A stretch of 64,000 nucleotides of DNA from Vibrio tritonius (GCF_001547935.1 NZ_AP014635.1:434001-498000), one strand, 5' to 3'; positions 29,911-40,791 are shown, numbered from the stretch's first letter. The notes: generated from the letters alone by a model not told the origin. Numbers and translations are program-made.

Positions 29911-30777
29911 ATGGCTAGTGAACCGGTAGGTATTGATACCTCCATCGTCAACAATATCGAGCATGTGAATACGTGGTTGACAAAAAACTCGGATTTATTG
30001 ATTCAATACGGCATCAATTTTATGTGGGCGCTGGTTATCCTGATCGTAGGTAACTTTGTCGTCAAGTTGATTGCCGGCAGTATTTCTAAGGTGTTGAAAA
30101 AGCGCCGGATGGATAAAGCCGTGATCGACTTTATTAATGCCATTGTACGTTATTTACTTTTTATCGTGGTGTTGATGGCGGCGTTGGGCAAATTAGGTAT
30201 TCAAACTGCCTCTGTTGTTGCTGTGATTGGTGCCGCAGGTTTAGCGGTTGCACTGGCTTTGCAAGGGTCATTATCTAACTTTGCTGCTGGTGTCTTGATT
30301 GTGGCATTTCGTCCGTTTAAATCTGGGGATTATGTCGAAGTGGGTGGGGTTGCTGGTTCAGTCGATTCTATTCAAATTTTCCAAACCGTGCTCAGCTCTC
30401 CAGATAACAAAATGGTTGTAGTACCTAACTCTTCCATCATCGGTGGTCCAATTACTAACTATTCACGCCATAAAACTCGTCGTGTCGATTTAGTTATTGG
30501 TGTCTCTTACAAAGCGGATTTGAGAAAAACCAAACAAGTCTTACGCGACGTATTAGATAAAGATGAACGTGTTCTAAAAGATCCTGAACCAACCATTGGT
30601 GTGTTAGCACTTGCCGATTCTTCGGTGAACTTTGTCGTTCGCCCATGGGTTAAAACGGAAAACTATTGGCCTGTTTATTGGGATCTCATGCTTAACATAA
30701 AAGAAGCACTAGATGAGAACGGCATCGAAATTCCATTCCCACAAATGGATGTTCATTTGAACAAGCTCGAATCGTAA
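29911..30777 (+). CDS. mscS: Small-conductance mechanosensitive channel
   Basis: Homoheptameric channel that releases solutes on hypo-osmotic shock. It has 288 residues with three N-terminal membrane helices. The pore helix reads GAAGLAVALALQGSLSNFAAGVLI. The cytoplasmic vestibule domain carries PFKSGDYVEVGGVAGSV and VVVPNSSIIGGPITNYS. It lies downstream of fbaA as in E. coli. Confidence 0.96.
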   Translation: MASEPVGIDTSIVNNIEHVNTWLTKNSDLLIQYGINFMWALVILIVGNFVVKLIAGSISKVLKKRRMDKAVIDFINAIVRYLLFIVVLMAALGKLGIQTASVVAVIGAAGLAVALALQGSLSNFAAGVLIVAFRPFKSGDYVEVGGVAGSVDSIQIFQTVLSSPDNKMVVVPNSSIIGGPITNYSRHKTRRVDLVIGVSYKADLRKTKQVLRDVLDKDERVLKDPEPTIGVLALADSSVNFVVRPWVKTENYWPVYWDLMLNIKEALDENGIEIPFPQMDVHLNKLES

Positions 30778-30797
30778 GATTTTGCGTATCGGAAGTT

Positions 30798-30826
30798 GAA
30801 AACGGAGGCGATGAGCCTCCGTTTTG
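30798..30826. terminator. Terminator between mscS and argO
   Basis: Stem AAAACGGAGGC/GCCTCCGTTTT with loop GATGA. A-rich and T-rich flanks could serve both convergent genes. Confidence 0.85.
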
Positions 30827-30866
30827 CTATCTGTATGAATAAGCTCGCAACCCAATTCACGCATGT

Positions 30867-31499
30867 TTAAAAGTGGTTTAAATAGAGCTGTTTTGTCAGA
30901 GTAAATGCCAATACAAACATCATCGCTGAAATCAGCATATCGATAATTTGTTGTGCTTTAGGTTTAGATAATATGTGACTCAATTTTGCCGCACCGATTG
31001 AGATAGTAAAAAACCAAACAAAAGAGGCGGATATGGTGCCAACGGCAAATGCGAGACGGTCTGTTCCATGAAATTGCCCACCTAGAGAGCCTAAGATAAC
31101 GACTGTATCTAGATAAAGGTGCGGATTAAATACGGTAACAGCGCAAGCACCAAGGATGACCGCAATTCGACTACTTTTGCTAATCGAACTTGCGTTGCTG
31201 TCGTTTGCATACTCAAAGCGTAAAGCTCGTTTTAACGATTGAAAGCCATAAACGGACAAAAAGGCAATGCCTGCGATGGTGATGCCAATCAGTACATTTT
31301 CATGTTGCGATAAAATCGCACCAGCGCCAAAAATACCAAGAGACATGAAAAAGAGATCAAGGAAACTGCACACGGTTGCGGTTGTCAAATGATGGTGACG
31401 TTTGATGCCTTGATTCAATACATACGCATTTTGAGCACCAATAGGGATAATCATTGTCGCCCCTAAACTAAATCCCTGCAATGCTACCCAGTAATTCAC
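30867..31499 (-). CDS. argO: Arginine exporter ArgO (LysE family)
   Basis: Inner-membrane exporter for arginine and canavanine. I place the start at GTG 31499 because GAGG lies five bases upstream and this gives 210 residues, like E. coli ArgO; ATG 31520 is the alternative. The conserved beginning is [30 protein letters not shown]. Five or six hydrophobic helices follow. It is divergent from argP, whose product activates argO in E. coli in response to arginine. Confidence 0.92.
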   Translation of the reverse strand: MNYWVALQGFSLGATMIIPIGAQNAYVLNQGIKRHHHLTTATVCSFLDLFFMSLGIFGAGAILSQHENVLIGITIAGIAFLSVYGFQSLKRALRFEYANDSNASSISKSSRIAVILGACAVTVFNPHLYLDTVVILGSLGGQFHGTDRLAFAVGTISASFVWFFTISIGAAKLSHILSKPKAQQIIDMLISAMMFVLAFTLTKQLYLNHF

Positions 31500-31616
31500 T
31501 ACAACCTCGTACAACAACATATGGAAGAAAAGAGCGGGCAAGATATCGATAATTTTTTAATAAGTATAATTAATCATTTTAATATATTATTAGCTAAATT
31601 AATCATGGAGAGTGTT

Positions 31617-32513
31617 ATGCGTGGTTTAGACTACAAATGGATTGAAGCGTTGGATGCAGTATTGTCTCAAGGGAGTTTTGAACGCGCAGCAGAAGAGCTT
31701 TATATTTCCCAATCGGCGGTATCACAACGTATTAAGCAGCTCGAAAAATTTCTTGCTCAACCTGTTTTGGTGAGAAGTGCTCCACCACAAGCGACTCCTA
31801 TAGGTAAAAAGTTACTTGGATTATATCGCAGGGTTAGTTTACTTGAGCAGGAAGTGGTTCCTGAGCTAACCAATCAGCCTCATTTACGACCTGTCTCCCT
31901 GACGATCGCGACAAATGCTGATAGTTTGGCTACCTGGGTTTTGCCTGCGTTAAATAAAATCATGACAACAGAAGCAGTTGCACTGCATTTCTCCATCTTA
32001 GATGAGTCTCGATCGATTCAAAAGATGAAAAGTGGCGAAGCCGTAGGGGCTATCAGTGTTGAGTCTCAGCCGCTGGTGGGGTGTAGTGCTGAATACTTGG
32101 GTAAGATGGAGTACCTCTGTGTCGCTAGTCCTGCATTTATTGAGCGGCATTTTGCTCAAGGCGTGAATCGTGACTCATTACTCCGCGCGCCAATGGTATC
32201 GTTTGACTCACAAGATGATCAACACAAGCGTTTCTTGTCGGAATATTTTGGTCTTTCACAAGATTTAAATATTAATCATAAGGTGGGCAGTTCTGAAGCG
32301 TTTGTGACGATGGCGAGATCAGGAATGGCCTATTGTATGATTCCAAAATTGCAAATTGAGCGCGAACTTGAGGCTGGTGAGTTAATCGATATTACCCCTG
32401 GGTATTCGTTGACGAACAGTATCTATTGGCATCACTGGCAGTTGGAAACCGGATTATTGAAAGACATTTCTCAAGCTATTGTACAAGGCGCACATTCTCG
32501 ACTTGAACAATAA
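31617..32513 (+). CDS. argP: LysR-family regulator ArgP (IciA)
   Basis: Activator of argO, also known as inhibitor of chromosome initiation. The start is [19 protein letters not shown] (298 residues), with GGAG upstream; the longer frame covers the AT-rich operator region. The helix-turn-helix reads [24 protein letters not shown]. Co-localisation with divergent argO across a short AT-rich gap supports autonomous regulation by arginine and lysine. Confidence 0.94.
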   Translation: MRGLDYKWIEALDAVLSQGSFERAAEELYISQSAVSQRIKQLEKFLAQPVLVRSAPPQATPIGKKLLGLYRRVSLLEQEVVPELTNQPHLRPVSLTIATNADSLATWVLPALNKIMTTEAVALHFSILDESRSIQKMKSGEAVGAISVESQPLVGCSAEYLGKMEYLCVASPAFIERHFAQGVNRDSLLRAPMVSFDSQDDQHKRFLSEYFGLSQDLNINHKVGSSEAFVTMARSGMAYCMIPKLQIERELEAGELIDITPGYSLTNSIYWHHWQLETGLLKDISQAIVQGAHSRLEQ

Positions 32514-32573
32514 GCTAAGCGTAGTCTAATAAACGAGGTACAAATAGTAAGACTTTGGTTAGGAGAATTTCAG

Positions 32574-33287
32574 ATGCAAAATTATCGACGTGCTCTAACA
32601 CTACTTTGTTTAGGGCTTGGATTTTCTGTTAGTGTTCCTGCTGTAGCGCAGGATTTAAGCTTTCCTCATGTTATTACCACGGGAAGTGCTACATTGATGG
32701 TCAATCCTGATAAAGCGGTTATATCCAGTCAAATTCGGGTTACCCAGCCCACTGCCGATGCAGTGAAAAAGCAAGTGGATGGTGTTGTCGCACGATATAC
32801 TAAAGACTTAAAAAAGAAGATAGATAAACGTTTTATCAGTAGCTCAAACCTCTCTATTTCGCCTCAGTATCACTATGGTGACAAAGGAGAAAGAACACTG
32901 GTTGGTTATGTGGGGTCTCGGTCTGTCGAGGTCACCATTAATGATCTTAACCAATTAAATGACCATATCAATCTGGCATTGACTGATGGTATGAATCAGA
33001 TCTCTGGTATCCAGATGGGGTTGAAAGATCGGAAAGCATATGAAGATCGCGTATTAAAAGCAGCAATGGAAGATGCACAAAATAAAGCGCAATTTTTGGC
33101 AGCTGGTTTTCAAAGTAAGCTAGGTCAAGTTTGGCAGGTTGAGTACCATTCCGAGCAAAATACGCCACGTTACGAACGAGTGTCTTTGATGCAAAGTAAA
33201 GCGGCGGATGTCTCAAGCTCCTACCAGAATAGCCAGATAGAGCTTGACGCAAGTGTTGATGTTATTTATCGCATTGATACCCACTAA
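32574..33287 (+). CDS. yggE: SIMPL-domain (DUF541) protein YggE
   Basis: Periplasmic protein linked in E. coli to oxidative stress defence; biochemical role unknown. The 237 residues start with a signal peptide (LLCLGLGFSVSVPAVAQ). The SIMPL domain begins FPHVITTGSATLMVNPDKAVISSQ. GGAG precedes the ATG. It follows argP by 60 bp on the same strand, the order seen in enterobacteria. Confidence 0.92.
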   Translation: MQNYRRALTLLCLGLGFSVSVPAVAQDLSFPHVITTGSATLMVNPDKAVISSQIRVTQPTADAVKKQVDGVVARYTKDLKKKIDKRFISSSNLSISPQYHYGDKGERTLVGYVGSRSVEVTINDLNQLNDHINLALTDGMNQISGIQMGLKDRKAYEDRVLKAAMEDAQNKAQFLAAGFQSKLGQVWQVEYHSEQNTPRYERVSLMQSKAADVSSSYQNSQIELDASVDVIYRIDTH

Positions 33288-33400
33288 GCGGTTACTTTAG
33301 TGGTAAATTTTCTATTTATCGATAGTTTTTCCAACGGAGCTTTCGCTAACTGATATAATTATAACTCATTATCCATGAGCAGCAGTGGCGTATAGAATTG

Positions 33401-35269
33401 GTGAGAGTTAATCGTTGGATGTTCTTTTTAGGGTGCAGCAGCCTAATGATTATTGTGGCTGGGGCACTCTTTTATTCTCATCGCTATGAAATGCTACTTG
33501 AAAGTAGTTTGACTACGATTGCGGATAAAGCGGATACGCAGCTCGAGTTTAATCAAGAGCACTACGAGCGAGCAAGAAAGCAGACCCGTTCAATTGTCAC
33601 TTTGCTTAGCCATGATCCTGCACTCTATGATTACTTCTTTGAGCCAACTAAGGAACAAGACCATCTAACAAAGTCGTTATCCGCTATGATGGCGAGCTTA
33701 GAGTGGTATAACCGAATCCGTTTTATTGATGCTGATGGCAACGAGAAAATTTCGATGGCCTACCAGGCTGATAATCAGCTGGTTCAGCAAGCAACTAATT
33801 TGCAGAACATCAATAATACTGAATTGTTTGCGTTTTTAACCTCGATTCCAGATCAGACAGTCGATGTCTGGGGAGCGCGGTGGGTTAACCCTTCATCAGT
33901 TTCATCTCAACCTCCGGAGGCTGTTTTTTACGTGGCAACCCCCGTGACACTGTTAGGCCAAAGGCATGGTTATGTAGTGTTGGATGTTAGCCTTTCAACC
34001 ATGTATCAAAAAATCTTAATTTCTCCTCAGCGCGGGTTTCATCTGCAAATTCTCAATCAAGATGGCCAATACATCGCAGGTTCTAGCCGGCAATTAATTA
34101 ATTCTCAGCAAGAAATGTGGTCTGGCGATCGTTTTAACACGTTATACCCACGCTCTTGGGATGTCATTCAAAAGACTCATCGTGGTGTTCTTACCGAGAA
34201 TAATCACCTCATCATTTATCGACGGGTTGCTCTCTCCGATACCATTTCGCTCACCATGTTGGTGAACTTATCCCCCCAGCAGTTGCAACATGAGATCCAA
34301 TACGAAATTGATGCTCTGAAAAATGAAGCCTATTTTGTTTTATTAATCATGTTGTTATTTGCTTTGCCTGCTGCAATGTTAGGGTATCACTATCATCGAC
34401 GTAATATTGAAAGCAAGTTAGCACATGCCGCCTTGCACGGGATGTCGGCAGTGGCTATTTGTGATGCTCAATATCGAATTAAACTGGTCAACAAAACCTT
34501 TGAAAAAGCGATCAATATAAGAGGAAGTGATATTGAGGGGATGAACATGCTCGATTTTCTTCTTTCGGAATATGATAGCAATTTCAAACATCAAGTGATG
34601 CGCATGGTGCAAGAGCATTCATTGTGGCGTGGTGAAATCAATTACATAGCGCCCAATGGTGAATTGCTAGTGGTTTTGGTGAGATTCCAAGCTGTTTTAG
34701 AGCGTGGGCAAGTGAGTTATTACATCATCAGCCTAATTGATATCTCTGAGCGCAAAGCATTAGAAAATCGTTTACGAAAAATGAGTGAGCTCGATGACAT
34801 GACTAAGCTGTGGAATCGGCGCAAGTTTGAAATCGAAATAAAAGAACATGCCAATAGAGTTAAACAACAAGATGGAATCTACTCAATTCTGGTGTTGCTT
34901 GATATAGATTACTTTAAGTTAATCAATGATGAATTGGGGCATGATGAGGGCGATAGAGTCATTATCTATATAGCCAGTACTTTGACAAAACTGGTACGAA
35001 CAACGGACTTTGTTGCTCGTATTGGAGGGGAAGAGTTCGCCATTATAATGCCCAATACATCGGTAGAAGAGGCAACCCAACTGATGAATAGTATTCGTCA
35101 ACACATAGCTGAAGATAAACTCGCGCGGGCGACGGTTAGTGTTGGTATCACCGACATCACCGAAGATAGAACCCAAACCTACAAGTGGGCAGATGTCGCC
35201 TTATACAGCGCAAAATCGGATGGTAGAAATCGAGTCAGCATCTGTTTGAGTAGTGAGGAAATTGCATAA
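33401..35269 (+). CDS. Membrane PAS-GGDEF diguanylate cyclase
   Basis: Probably makes c-di-GMP. Residues about 6-26 form a first membrane helix (MFFLGCSSLMIIVAGALFYS). A periplasmic Cache-like sensor of about 280 residues follows, then a second helix (YFVLLIMLLFALPAAMLG), a PAS domain (AICDAQYRIKLVNKTFEKAI ... LIDISERKALEN) and a C-terminal GGDEF domain. The active site is GGEEF, with an intact inhibitory RxxD site (RTTD) five residues before it. So both catalysis and product inhibition are expected. The start is uncertain: TTG 33398, GTG 33401 or ATG 33419 all lack a strong ribosome site. Ligand unknown. Confidence 0.9.
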   Translation: MRVNRWMFFLGCSSLMIIVAGALFYSHRYEMLLESSLTTIADKADTQLEFNQEHYERARKQTRSIVTLLSHDPALYDYFFEPTKEQDHLTKSLSAMMASLEWYNRIRFIDADGNEKISMAYQADNQLVQQATNLQNINNTELFAFLTSIPDQTVDVWGARWVNPSSVSSQPPEAVFYVATPVTLLGQRHGYVVLDVSLSTMYQKILISPQRGFHLQILNQDGQYIAGSSRQLINSQQEMWSGDRFNTLYPRSWDVIQKTHRGVLTENNHLIIYRRVALSDTISLTMLVNLSPQQLQHEIQYEIDALKNEAYFVLLIMLLFALPAAMLGYHYHRRNIESKLAHAALHGMSAVAICDAQYRIKLVNKTFEKAINIRGSDIEGMNMLDFLLSEYDSNFKHQVMRMVQEHSLWRGEINYIAPNGELLVVLVRFQAVLERGQVSYYIISLIDISERKALENRLRKMSELDDMTKLWNRRKFEIEIKEHANRVKQQDGIYSILVLLDIDYFKLINDELGHDEGDRVIIYIASTLTKLVRTTDFVARIGGEEFAIIMPNTSVEEATQLMNSIRQHIAEDKLARATVSVGITDITEDRTQTYKWADVALYSAKSDGRNRVSICLSSEEIA

Positions 35270-35452
35270 AAACTCCCTATTCTTTTTGATAGTTTAATTG
35301 ATAAAACCATCTTGAGTTGGACTGGATATTCAGTAAACTGTGTTTTTTTTAAACAGTTTGGCTCCAGTGGTACAGGGAACTGCAAAGTTAAAAAGTCTTG
35401 TTTGATATAAAAGCTATGGAATTCAAACACTCTGGGCAGTATGAGGCAGAGC

Positions 35453-35587
35453 ATGTTGTTAAATCATTTTGTCGTTAGGTTAACGATTGGTTGTTTGTTG
35501 GTATTGGGAATTAAATTAAGCGCACTTTATTTTCTTCCTATGGTGTTACTTTTGAATACGCACCACAGAGAATTTTTTGGTTGGTAA
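35453..35587 (+). CDS. Candidate small membrane protein (44 residues)
   Basis: Open frame MLLNHFVVRLTIGCLLVLGI..., with one long hydrophobic segment (about residues 10-34) and a charged C-terminus NTHHREFFGW. GAGG lies six bases before the ATG, a good ribosome site; an upstream in-frame ATG at 35441 has a weaker one. A bidirectional terminator follows at 35631. I do not recognise the family. The remainder of the 405-bp gap between the cyclase and pykF holds a weak hairpin (35335-35359) and nothing else I can support. Confidence 0.45.
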   Translation: MLLNHFVVRLTIGCLLVLGIKLSALYFLPMVLLLNTHHREFFGW

Positions 35588-35630
35588 CAAAACCACCGAC
35601 CAAAATCTAACATCACTAGTTTAGCAAAGA

Positions 35631-35660
35631 TAAAAAAATCGGGGCCCAGGCCCCGATTTT
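35631..35660. terminator. Terminator after pykF (bidirectional)
   Basis: Stem AAAATCGGGGCC/GGCCCCGATTTT-like with A- and T-runs on either side. It ends pykF on the minus strand and could end the small frame at 35453 on the plus strand. Confidence 0.88.
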
Positions 35661-35674
35661 TGTTATCAGTTCGA

Positions 35675-37087
35675 TTAAAGAACGTGAACTGACGCAGTGT
35701 TTGTTGTACCTGATGCAACAAGAGCACCAGAAACCATAACCGCGATATCACCTTTCTTACCTAGGCCTGATTCAAGAGCCATTTCTTTACCTAGACGGTA
35801 GAAGTCATCAGTGCTAGCAATTTCATCAACCACTACAGGTGTTACACCTTTAGAAAGAACAAGCTGTGCAGCTGTTTTCTTGTTAGTTGTGATAGCAAGA
35901 ATGTTTGCTGTTGGGAAGTATTTACGAACTGAACGAGCAGATTTGCCTGCTTGAGTCGCTACCACGATAAGTGGAGCAGCCAATTTCTCTGCAGTATCTA
36001 CAGCGCCTTTACATACTGCTTCAGTGATGCGTAGACGTGGGCTGTCTAGGCGAGTGCTAAGCTCAGCTTGTAGAGATGAATCAGTGCGTTCAGCGATACG
36101 AGCCATGATAGTTACCGCTTCTACAGGGTATTTACCTTTCGCTGTTTCACCAGAAAGCATGACTGCATCTGTACCATCCATAACCGCGTTTGCTACGTCG
36201 CCAGCTTCTGCGCGAGTAGGGCGTGGGTTTTTGATCATTGAATCAAGCATTTGAGTTGCTGTGATAACCACTTTACGAGCGCGGTTACATTTTTCAATCA
36301 TCATTTTTTGCGCGAAGATAACTTCTTCAGCTGGGATTTCAACACCTAGGTCACCACGAGCAACCATGATGCCATCAGAAGCTTCTAGAATGTCGTCGAA
36401 GTTATCAACGCCTTCTTGGTTCTCAATTTTAGAGATGATTTGGATGTTTTCGCCGCCGTGAGAAGCAAGAACTTCACGGATTTCTTTTACATCAGATGCT
36501 TTACGGATGAATGATGCAGCAACAAAGTCAACACCTTGCTCACAACCAAACTTAAGGTCGTTTTTATCTTTTTCAGCAAGTGCTGGAAGATTAACTGCAA
36601 CACCAGGAAGGTTTACACCTTTGTTTTCGCCTAGTGCACCGTTGTTCAGAACTTTACATTTTACTTCAGTGTCAGTTTTAGAGATAACGGTCATTTCGAT
36701 TAGGCCGTCATCTACCAGGATAGTGTTACCTTCTGCAAGGTCTGCAGCAAAGCCTGGGTAAGTAACTGCTACGCGGTCTTTGTTGCCAACAACTGCTGTG
36801 TCAGTTGTGAAAGTGAATTCTTGACCAGCTACTAGATCAACGTCATCGCCGTTTTCTAGTTTGATAGTGCGGATTTCAGGGCCTTTAGTATCCAATAGGA
36901 TTGCTAGAGGTTTACCAGTGTTCGCCATTACTTCGCGGAAGTTTTTGATGCGAGTACCATGCTCAACGTAGTCACCGTGAGAGAAGTTTAAACGCATAAC
37001 GTTCATACCAGCATTCACTAGCTCGGTAAGTTTCTCTACTGACTCAGTTTTTGGGCCAATCGTACATACGATTTTGGTCTTTTTCAT
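35675..37087 (-). CDS. pykF: Pyruvate kinase, type I
   Basis: Converts phosphoenolpyruvate and ADP to pyruvate and ATP. The protein has 470 residues and starts [20 protein letters not shown]. Substrate and metal sites are visible in [34 protein letters not shown] and the signature [21 protein letters not shown]. The length and sequence fit the fructose-1,6-bisphosphate-activated PykF rather than PykA. Codon bias is strong. Confidence 0.96.
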   Translation of the reverse strand: MKKTKIVCTIGPKTESVEKLTELVNAGMNVMRLNFSHGDYVEHGTRIKNFREVMANTGKPLAILLDTKGPEIRTIKLENGDDVDLVAGQEFTFTTDTAVVGNKDRVAVTYPGFAADLAEGNTILVDDGLIEMTVISKTDTEVKCKVLNNGALGENKGVNLPGVAVNLPALAEKDKNDLKFGCEQGVDFVAASFIRKASDVKEIREVLASHGGENIQIISKIENQEGVDNFDDILEASDGIMVARGDLGVEIPAEEVIFAQKMMIEKCNRARKVVITATQMLDSMIKNPRPTRAEAGDVANAVMDGTDAVMLSGETAKGKYPVEAVTIMARIAERTDSSLQAELSTRLDSPRLRITEAVCKGAVDTAEKLAAPLIVVATQAGKSARSVRKYFPTANILAITTNKKTAAQLVLSKGVTPVVVDEIASTDDFYRLGKEMALESGLGKKGDIAVMVSGALVASGTTNTASVHVL

Positions 37088-37516
37088 GGAAGTGTTTCTC
37101 CGGTAAATAGTATTAATTTTGAAAGTTGTTTCACGGGGTATAGAGGGCTCGTGGTGGCAATCTGTACTTTCTTTATCGCCTGTCTATATAAAAATCGAGC
37201 TAACGCCTCTTTACTTGAAAGTCTTACAACAGATTTGATCAATTTATAACTACATCTGTTGCCTAAAATTTCAGAATTATCGGGATTTCCCTAGGGTACA
37301 ACGGGAAAGTTACAAAAATATCACGCCTAGTTCTGTAATTTTTTTTCTTTAGGGCTGGAATTCTACCACTTTATTTTTTCAATAGCACTGTCCAAGAATT
37401 GTCTTAGGACAAGGTTTTAGCGTGAAATATTAATTTTTTGGAGCAAAATAAATGGACAGTTATGTTTCGAAGTGATTATAATTGCTTTCGATTCGAAACC
37501 TGCTATAAAGTTAAAA
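37088..37516. other. Intergenic region pykF / DeoR regulator
   Basis: About 430 bp with no gene I can support. It is AT-rich and must hold the divergent promoters of pykF and the DeoR-family gene. I see no operator that I can name. Confidence 0.5.
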
Positions 37517-38278
37517 ATGTCGAAACGAAATACACAACTTAGAAGACACGCTATTGCGACTCTCGTTAATGAGATGGGAGAAGTGAGTGTTGAATCACTA
37601 GCTTCTCAATTTGAAACTTCAGAAGTCACTATTCGAAAAGATTTGGCTTCCTTAGAAGAAAACGGTTTATTACTGCGTCGCTATGGCGGCGCAATTGCAT
37701 TACCGAAAGAAGTCGTAAGTGAAGAGTTGAGTCCAAAAGTTTCGGTTCGAAAGGTTTCTATCGCAAAAGCGGCTGCAAAGTTAATCCGAGATCATAACAG
37801 AATTGTGATCGACAGCGGCAGAACGACCGGTGCCTTGATTGAACAACTCAATGAAAAACGTGGTTTAGTTGTGATGACTAACTCATTGCAAGTGGCTAAC
37901 GCGTTAAGTGAATTGGAGAATGAACCGACATTATTAATGACGGGCGGAACGTGGGATATCCGTTCTGAGTCTTTCCAAGGTAATGTCGCCGAATCGGTGT
38001 TGCGCTCTTACGATTTTGACCAACTTTTTATCGGTTGTGATGGTGTCGACTTAGAACGAGGCACGACTACATTTAATGAATTGATTGGCTTAAGCAAAGT
38101 GATGGCTGAGGTTTCTCGCGAAGTCATCGTCATGGTTGAGTCTGACAAGTTTGGACGCAAGATCCCTAACTTAGAATTGCCTTGGAACATCGTGGATGTG
38201 TTGGTGACCGACGAAGGTCTTCCCGATGAATTTGTTAAGAAAATAGAATCGCATCAAGTGCGAGTTATTCGCGCTTAA
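37517..38278 (+). CDS. DeoR-family transcriptional regulator
   Basis: Sugar-phosphate-responsive repressor family, 253 residues. The start is MSKRNTQLRRHAIATLVNEM; the longer frame adds 15 non-conserved residues. The N-terminal helix-turn-helix reads VESLASQFETSEVTIRKDLASLEENGLLLRRYGGA, the DeoR signature. The C-terminal sensor domain shows DSGRTTGALIEQL and LFIGCDGVDLERGTTTFN, residues that bind phosphorylated sugars in this family. It sits 67 bp upstream of glmS on the same strand, suggesting control of amino-sugar synthesis (inference). Confidence 0.88.
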   Translation: MSKRNTQLRRHAIATLVNEMGEVSVESLASQFETSEVTIRKDLASLEENGLLLRRYGGAIALPKEVVSEELSPKVSVRKVSIAKAAAKLIRDHNRIVIDSGRTTGALIEQLNEKRGLVVMTNSLQVANALSELENEPTLLMTGGTWDIRSESFQGNVAESVLRSYDFDQLFIGCDGVDLERGTTTFNELIGLSKVMAEVSREVIVMVESDKFGRKIPNLELPWNIVDVLVTDEGLPDEFVKKIESHQVRVIRA

Positions 38279-38290
38279 TCAGTAGAGATT

Positions 38291-38317
38291 AGGACTTAAA
38301 AAGTTGTGGTAAGTCCT
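38291..38317 (+). promoter_or_regulatory. Hairpin in the glmS leader
   Basis: Perfect 8-bp stem AGGACTTA/TAAGTCCT with an 11-base loop, 29 bp before the glmS start. A T6 run follows after a short gap, so it is either a weak attenuator or an mRNA processing/leader structure. Function unknown. Confidence 0.5.
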
Positions 38318-38345
38318 CAACGTCATTTTTTAGGAGCTTATTAGT

Positions 38346-40178
38346 ATGTGTGGAATTGTTGGTGCAGTAGCACAGCGTGATGTAGCAGAAATTCTTGTTG
38401 AAGGCCTACGCCGTTTGGAATACCGCGGTTACGACTCTGCGGGTGTTGCAGTGGTAGATGCAAACAAGAATATGACTCGTGTACGCCGCCTAGGTAAAGT
38501 ACAAGAATTGGCTGATGCGGTTGCAGAATCGCACGTACATGGCGGCACTGGCATTGCGCACACCCGTTGGGCAACCCACGGTGAACCTTCTGAAATCAAC
38601 GCTCACCCACACGTATCTGGCGATATCGCAGTTGTGCACAACGGTATCATCGAAAACTACGAAGTTTTGCGCGAAGAACTTCGCTCTCGTGGTTACGAGT
38701 TCGTATCTCAAACCGATACTGAAGTTATTGCTCACTTAGTTGAATGGGAACTTCGTACTTCTTCATCGTTACTTGAAGCCGTTCAAAAAACCGCAAAACA
38801 ACTTGAAGGTGCGTACGGTACCGTTGTTGTTGACCGTAAAGATCCTGAACGTCTTGTGGTCGCTCGCTCTGGTAGCCCAATCGTTATCGGTTTAGGTGTG
38901 GGTGAAAACTTCCTCGCTTCTGACCAATTAGCGCTTTTAAATGTGACTCGTCGCTTTATTTATCTTGAAGAAGGTGATGTGGCTGAAATTACTCGTCGTG
39001 AAGTGAAAATCTTTGCTGCTAACGGTACAGCTGTAGAACGTGAGATTACGGAATCTAACGCAGAACACGATGCGGGTGAGAAAGGCAAATACCGCCACTT
39101 CATGCAGAAAGAAATTTTTGAACAACCAAAAGCCCTGCTAAACACCATTGAAGGCCGTATCACAGATGATTCTGTGATTACTGATAGCATCGGTGTGCAC
39201 GCAACTGAAATTCTTAGCAAAGTTGAACACATTCAATTAATTGCTTGTGGTACTTCTTACAACTCTGCAATGGCTTCTCGCTACTGGTTTGAAGCAATTG
39301 CTGGCGTGAGCTGTGACGTAGAGATTGCTTCTGAGTTCCGTTACCGTAAATTTGTGACTCGTCCAAATAGCTTGTTGATTACCTTGTCTCAATCTGGTGA
39401 AACGGCTGATACATTGGCCGCCCTTCGTCTTGCTAAAGAAAAAGGCTACATGGCGGCAATGACCATCTGTAACGTGGCAGGTTCTTCTCTTGTACGTGAA
39501 TCTGATATTGCCTTTATGACCCGCGCAGGAACCGAAATCGGTGTGGCTTCAACTAAAGCCTTTACCACTCAGTTAGCAGCATTGCTAATGTTGGTGGCGG
39601 CGATTGGTAAGCAAAAAGGCACAGTGAACAAAGAAACTGAAAAAGAGATTGTCACTGCGTTGCATGCTCTGCCTAAACAGATTGAATCAGCTCTCGGCAG
39701 TGAAAAAGAGATTGAAGATCTAGCAAAAGACTTTGCAGATAAGAACCACACGCTGTTCCTCGGTCGTGGTGAGTACTTCCCAATTGCATTGGAAGCGGCT
39801 CTGAAACTGAAAGAGATCTCTTATATTCACGCAGAAGCGTATGCAGCAGGTGAATTGAAACATGGCCCACTAGCGCTTATTGATGCGGATATGCCAGTGG
39901 TGGTGATTGCACCGAACAATGACCTGTTGGAAAAACTCAAATCCAACATCGAAGAAGTGCGTGCCCGTGGCGGTCTGTTGTATGTCTTCGCCGATGAAAA
40001 CGCAGGGTTCGTTAGCGATGCCAGCATGAAAGTGATCACCATGCCACACGTGAGTGAAATCACCGCACCGATTTTCTACACCGTACCAATGCAATTGCTG
40101 GCTTACCACGTTGCATTGATTAAAGGCACTGACGTTGACCAACCTCGTAACCTAGCGAAAGCGGTAACGGTAGAATAA
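38346..40178 (+). CDS. glmS: Glutamine-fructose-6-phosphate aminotransferase
   Basis: First step of UDP-GlcNAc synthesis. The protein has 610 residues. The N-terminal nucleophile cysteine lies in [20 protein letters not shown] and is followed by [16 protein letters not shown]. Two sugar-isomerase domains ([39 protein letters not shown]) form the synthase half, and the protein ends [19 protein letters not shown] precedes the start. Confidence 0.97.
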   Translation: MCGIVGAVAQRDVAEILVEGLRRLEYRGYDSAGVAVVDANKNMTRVRRLGKVQELADAVAESHVHGGTGIAHTRWATHGEPSEINAHPHVSGDIAVVHNGIIENYEVLREELRSRGYEFVSQTDTEVIAHLVEWELRTSSSLLEAVQKTAKQLEGAYGTVVVDRKDPERLVVARSGSPIVIGLGVGENFLASDQLALLNVTRRFIYLEEGDVAEITRREVKIFAANGTAVEREITESNAEHDAGEKGKYRHFMQKEIFEQPKALLNTIEGRITDDSVITDSIGVHATEILSKVEHIQLIACGTSYNSAMASRYWFEAIAGVSCDVEIASEFRYRKFVTRPNSLLITLSQSGETADTLAALRLAKEKGYMAAMTICNVAGSSLVRESDIAFMTRAGTEIGVASTKAFTTQLAALLMLVAAIGKQKGTVNKETEKEIVTALHALPKQIESALGSEKEIEDLAKDFADKNHTLFLGRGEYFPIALEAALKLKEISYIHAEAYAAGELKHGPLALIDADMPVVVIAPNNDLLEKLKSNIEEVRARGGLLYVFADENAGFVSDASMKVITMPHVSEITAPIFYTVPMQLLAYHVALIKGTDVDQPRNLAKAVTVE

Positions 40179-40242
40179 ACCATTTAATCAGATGGTTATC
40201 GATGCGGTCGGATAATAAAGTCTGATCAAAAGAAATAAAATT

Positions 40243-40278
40243 AAACCTCCTGATGTATGCCAATGCATCAGGAGGTTT
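40243..40278 (+). terminator. Terminator after glmS
   Basis: Stem AAACCTCCTGATG/CATCAGGAGGTTT with an 8-9 base loop and T6. Confidence 0.9.
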
Positions 40279-40372
40279 TTTAATGCCAGCTTTAAATAAG
40301 CCAGTTCACTGACAAAGAAATAGCGTTGTAAGTGTCGTCGACATTAAAGCTCGAAACTGATGCGCTTGTAAC

Positions 40373-40648
40373 CTATTGTGTCGTGAGTTTTGCTACCCAG
40401 TAGAGTTGGTTATTAGATGTCTCAATGACATCGAATTCATCTTTATCAAGTTGTTTTAACTTACTGCGTAGACTCCGCTTATAGTTCGAAAGTGGTTCCG
40501 TAAATTCGTTTGTATTTACACGTTGGCACAGGCGCAAATACTTTTCAGATGCGACGCGCCTAGCTTCAGATTGAAGCATGTGCACTATCGCCAATCTTTG
40601 ATTTGGCAACACATTAGCAAGGGCGCTGTATGTGATTCTATTTGGCAT
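40373..40648 (-). CDS. Hypothetical protein
   Basis: About 91 residues from MPNRITYSALANVL; a longer frame begins with GTG at 40723 and would add a short hydrophobic stretch. The protein is basic and mostly helical in character (QRLAIVHMLQSEARRVASEKYLRLCQR). I do not recognise a family. The ribosome site is weak for every start, so both start and reality are uncertain. Confidence 0.5.
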   Translation of the reverse strand: MPNRITYSALANVLPNQRLAIVHMLQSEARRVASEKYLRLCQRVNTNEFTEPLSNYKRSLRSKLKQLDKDEFDVIETSNNQLYWVAKLTTQ

Positions 40649-40751
40649 ACTCGAACTTTTGGATTTAGTTGACAGTAACACTAACGTTGCATAGCATACA
40701 GACATCAGCTTGTAGATGACCACTGATTCAAGCCACTACATAAGCAACCGT

Positions 40752-40791
40752 TTATCGGAAAAAAGCCCCAATCTTTTGATTGGGGCTTTTT
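40752..40791. terminator. Orphan bidirectional terminator
   Basis: Strong stem AAAAGCCCCAATC/GATTGGGGCTTTT with loop TTTT and runs on both sides. No gene ends here on either strand: the hypothetical gene at 40373-40723 starts next to it, and the LysR gene ends over 200 bp away. The 40792-41009 stretch contains no frame I can support. Confidence 0.8.
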
